Source of the DNA: Chrysochromulina tobinii
Taxonomy: Eukaryota > Haptophyta > Prymnesiales > Chrysochromulinaceae
NCBI GenBank assembly: GCA_001275005.1
Contig: JWZX01003153.1
Coordinates: 1 to 37,622 of the forward strand
Length of the DNA: 37,622 nt
Direction: 5' to 3'
Positions 35,001-37,622 of the stretch are shown piece by piece. The position numbers and the translations under genes were made by a program. The number at the start of each line of letters is the position of its first letter. The stretch's first letter is position 1. Under the pieces are notes generated by a model, which was given only the letters and a program-made list of their open reading frames with translations, made no database searches and had not been told where the DNA came from.

Positions 35001-37106
35001 TCACTCGAGTGCTTCAACGATCTCATCGTCCGGTTTCACGCCCCACTTCATGTCAGCAGGTCCCCTTGACTTTTCCCTCGAAATTTCGACGCCATCGCCG
35101 CTCCGCCCGGCGCCATCGCCGCTCCGCCCGAGCTCAGTCATCAGCCTCGCCACCTGTGCGGCCATCGTCAAATCTGGACGCGCGACAATGCCCAACGACT
35201 CGTTGGCAGCAGCTACCACCTTCGCGACGGGTAGCCCTTCTTCGAGCCCAAGCTCCGATGCGATGAACGCGACCTTCTCTGACATCGTCTTCGGTTCGAG
35301 TTGGGAGAAGCCGGGCTTCTTGAAGAGGCGTGGGCCGGGAGCTCTCATAGCAGCGGCGCGAGCGATGGCACTCCCCCCGAGCTCCTGTCCCCATTCCGCT
35401 GTGCGTTGGCTGCGAGAGCGGCGCGCGCCGAGGGACACTTCGATGGAGCCTGAGGTGCAGCTGCGGCCGCCGTAGAACGAGGCGGCTGCGGTGGCGCCCT
35501 CGACGCGCTCGCGCAGCTTGACGAGGCGAAGGCGGCGGCGACGAAACAGGAGCGCGCTCACGACGGCGCCAAGTAGGGCGAGAACCGCCACGGTGGCGAC
35601 GACGGCAGCCTCGGCCCCAACACCTCCACCAGCGCCAGCGGACAGGCCGCTCGGTACGGAGAGCGGCAGCAAGGGCGGCGGCGGTGGCGAGTGCGGTGGC
35701 GCCGGAGGCCGGTGCGGCGGCGGTGGTGGCGACGGCGAGGGCGAGGGAGGCGGTGGTGGTGGCGACGGCGAGGGCGGTGGTGGCGACGGCGACGGCGAGG
35801 GAGGCGGTGGCGACGGCGACGGCGAGGGAGGCGGTGGCGGCGGCGAGGGAGGCGGAGGCGGTGGCGGCATACAGACGTGGTGGGTCTGGCCTTGCCGACA
35901 ACCCCATACGATCCCGATAAGCACCATGGAAACGTCTTCCAAACCCGCACAGCACGGCATGGAGTAGGGGGTGCTTGGGCCGCTGCCGCTACCCTGATGC
36001 CAGACACTAAGCTGCCCTTCGTGCGTGCAGCAAGTGCGGGCCCCGTACGGCGGGAGAGGCGGCGCGCGGCACATGACACGGGACGCTAGGCAGATATCAG
36101 GGTCCGCCTCTGTGCATTCGTGCAGCCCCGCACAGCATGGGAAGTCGGGAGAGTGACGGTTCCCGCCTTCGGGGGTGCACGGGCTGGGCGGTGGCGGTGA
36201 CGGCGAGGGCGGTGGCGGGGACGGCGAGGGCGGCGGCGGCGGCGGCGGCGGCGGCGACGGCGGCAAGGGCGGCGACGGTGGCGGCGCTGCCCCACACCAC
36301 GTGCGCATCATCAAGACGAGTGGCGCTGGCGTGCTCGGCAGGCCGCCACCGAGCCGCACGCCATCCAGCTGCGCCGGGCTGAGGGTGACGTCCCACACCA
36401 GCAGGTCCTTCATCTGGCCCGTGAACATCGGGTCGCCCCAGCTGCTCTTGCCCACGTACAGGTTCGAGCGGCTCACCGGCAGCGGGAAAAGCATCGACGA
36501 TGTCGTCGCGACGCTCGCACCGTTCCAGTAGATCTGGGCGGGCCCGTAGGTGGCGGTGAGGTTCGCACGCGACTGCACGACCGCGACGTGAGTCCACACG
36601 TTTGCGGGGAAGGACGGCGGGCTTGCATATAGTACGGACTCGGCGCCAAACCCATGCATCACTTGGTATGCCATTGGGGACTGAAATGACAAAACTACGT
36701 TGTCCGCCCATCGACCGTTGCCAAAATCAATGACGCGTTCCCACGAAGAGCCTGTCTGCGTGCGGTAGACCCACGCGCAGAGCGTGAAGCCAAGCCCCCC
36801 GCCGACGAGTCCGGTGCGCGACGTGGCCGTCAAGTAGGAGGTCGCCGCCCCTGTGAAGGTGTATGCGCCGTCGACGGCGCACAGCGGCGGAGGCGGCGAG
36901 GTCGTTTGGCATTCAACGCTCGCCATCCTGTCGAAGCTCAGGAGGATAGCCAGCCAGACACTCCATGGAGCAGCACATCCCGGCTGCGACCTTCCTCGCC
37001 GACTCTCACTTGCTCCTTGCGTCCCGTCTCGCATCGTGCACGAACGCAGTGTTCTACACAGCCCCACCAACCGTACAATGAGGCTAGCCATCGCAAAGAA
37101 GACCAT
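35001..37106 (-). CDS. Surface protein: signal peptide, LamG-like domain, poly-Pro/Cys modules, membrane span, 701 aa
   Basis: Start ATG 37106 (MVFFAMASLIV); ATG 37034 (MRDGTQGASES) is also possible. The hydrophobic SVWLAILLSF near residue 50 is a likely signal segment. Residues about 76-265 are LamG/pentraxin-like (GFTLCAWVYRTQ; FPANVWTHVAVVQSRANLTA; IYWNGASVATTS). Two Ser-Pro-rich arms (SPPPP units as in pherophorin/HRGP) surround two Cys modules, each with CTxEG and PCCAGL. A membrane span follows at about 495-522 (EAAVVATVAVLALLGAVVS) with FRRRR as stop-transfer. The cytosolic tail of about 175 residues has KVAFIASELGLEEGL and VAAANESLGI, helical. A type I surface receptor or wall anchor is likely. 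It is flanked by direct repeats. Domain calls good; ligand unknown. Confidence 0.8.
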   Translation of the reverse strand: MVFFAMASLIVRLVGLCRTLRSCTMRDGTQGASESRRGRSQPGCAAPWSVWLAILLSFDRMASVECQTTSPPPPLCAVDGAYTFTGAATSYLTATSRTGLVGGGLGFTLCAWVYRTQTGSSWERVIDFGNGRWADNVVLSFQSPMAYQVMHGFGAESVLYASPPSFPANVWTHVAVVQSRANLTATYGPAQIYWNGASVATTSSMLFPLPVSRSNLYVGKSSWGDPMFTGQMKDLLVWDVTLSPAQLDGVRLGGGLPSTPAPLVLMMRTWCGAAPPPSPPLPPSPPPPPPPPPSPSPPPPSPSPPPPSPCTPEGGNRHSPDFPCCAGLHECTEADPDICLASRVMCRAPPLPPYGARTCCTHEGQLSVWHQGSGSGPSTPYSMPCCAGLEDVSMVLIGIVWGCRQGQTHHVCMPPPPPPPSPPPPPPSPSPSPPPPSPSPSPPPPSPSPPPPPPSPSPSPPPPPHRPPAPPHSPPPPPLLPLSVPSGLSAGAGGGVGAEAAVVATVAVLALLGAVVSALLFRRRRLRLVKLRERVEGATAAASFYGGRSCTSGSIEVSLGARRSRSQRTAEWGQELGGSAIARAAAMRAPGPRLFKKPGFSQLEPKTMSEKVAFIASELGLEEGLPVAKVVAAANESLGIVARPDLTMAAQVARLMTELGRSGDGAGRSGDGVEISREKSRGPADMKWGVKPDDEIVEALE

Positions 37107-37117
37107 CTGCTGCGGGT

Positions 37118-37622
37118 TAGTTGCAAGGGTTATTTGTGCAGGTTATTTGTTACATGTAAATGGCAAATGGGTTTTATGAATATGCAATTGCATGCCGTCA
37201 GTCGCGGCGTTCCGAATCGAATGTTTGGTGTCGAATCTCCTATCGACATTTCAGAGACTGAATTGTGATAATTCTACTGAACACGCTCCTGGCACTACGT
37301 CACAGGCAGGGGCCGAGCGGCGAAGGCCTACCGGACGTCGCGCTGTATCGTGCGGGTGTGTTGGTGGGTTTGGATGGTACATGGTTATGAGGTTCGTCTG
37401 TGTGATCCGTGTGCCACGGTGTGCGCCCGTGTGCATGGCCCGTGTGTCTCTTGTGTCATGTGTGTCCCGGCTCCCCCTGTCTTTTTACCGGTTCCGAAAG
37501 TCAAGTACAACCTGACTTGACTCGGTACGTACATGTAGGTGAGGCGGCATCTGCGCATCAACGCATTCTGCGACGATTCTCGCTGGCTGATCCTCCACTG
37601 GCGCTGCACGACGCCCGCCCCC
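37118..37622. repeat. Direct repeat copy B (continues beyond window)
   Basis: Upstream of the LamG-type gene on its 5' side. Homologous to copy A but with a TG-rich insert at about 37318-37488 (tgtgtgatccgtgtgccacg). The last 88 bp equal copy A exactly to the window edge, so the repeat probably continues. In copy A the same block lies beyond the 3' end of the LamG-type gene. Confidence 0.92.

Noticed and set aside
35684-35920. Plus-strand Gly/Ala-rich ORFs
   Set aside because: They are the complement of the SPPPP arm of the LamG-type surface gene.

Overview
The window is nuclear DNA from a unicellular, flagellated, photosynthetic eukaryote with a secondary plastid. The evidence is: GC-rich and gene-dense sequence with single genes on both strands; short GT-AG introns that restore open frames; an intraflagellar transport subunit (IFT43) and several coiled-coil or EF-hand proteins of ciliary type; Rab18 and a syntaxin-6 N-domain; and a small protein with signal peptide, transit-like stretch and twin-arginine segment, as expected for a thylakoid-lumen protein behind extra plastid membranes. 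Together with the Ser-Pro-rich cell-surface protein, sulfotransferase and GT34-like enzyme, this points to an alga. A haptophyte is my best guess, but lineage is inference. No operons, CRISPR, tRNA or rRNA were seen.

Layout, left to right. 1-6418 (all minus): partial type II membrane protein with a LamG-like lectin fold; LYR-motif/SAM fusion; 886-aa coiled-coil protein; small coiled-coil protein. 6658-10733 (plus): EF-hand/flagellar-type protein; SHOCT-coiled-coil protein. 11398-15635: EF-hand membrane-associated protein (minus), SET-domain methyltransferase (plus), small basic protein (plus). 15873-18603: divergent sulfotransferase (minus) and GT34-like glycosyltransferase (plus) sharing a 124-bp promoter with a (GACTT)8 array. 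19175-22257 (plus): possible winged-helix protein, syntaxin-6 N-domain protein without a SNARE motif, Rab18. 22560-24900: plastid-targeted protein (minus) diverging from an EF-hand protein (plus). 25710-27745: IFT43 (minus) diverging from a second EF-hand protein (plus). 28164-33436 (minus): lipid-anchored PP2C phosphatase with an apparent +1 frameshift, then a 1187-aa protein carrying a dynein-stalk-tip-like region and a C2 domain. 33543-34409: coding-like but unresolved. 35001-37106 (minus): LamG/poly-proline/transmembrane surface protein flanked by direct repeats, the right copy running off the window.

Themes. A large share of the genes fit a flagellar or microtubule role (IFT43, two EF-hand proteins, coiled-coil proteins, the dynein-MTBD-like protein). 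A second set fits cell surface and glycan work (two LamG proteins, sulfotransferase, glycosyltransferase). A third fits membrane traffic (Rab18, syntaxin-6 N-domain). Four introns were placed by frame restoration (94-131 nt; three with donor GTGCGT/GTGC and one GTTGGC), and a fifth is less certain. The strongest candidates for something undescribed are the dynein-MTBD-like plus C2 protein, the SNARE-less syntaxin-6 protein with a polybasic di-cysteine tail, the LYR-SAM fusion, and the PP2C frame change at a CTT-TGA site.
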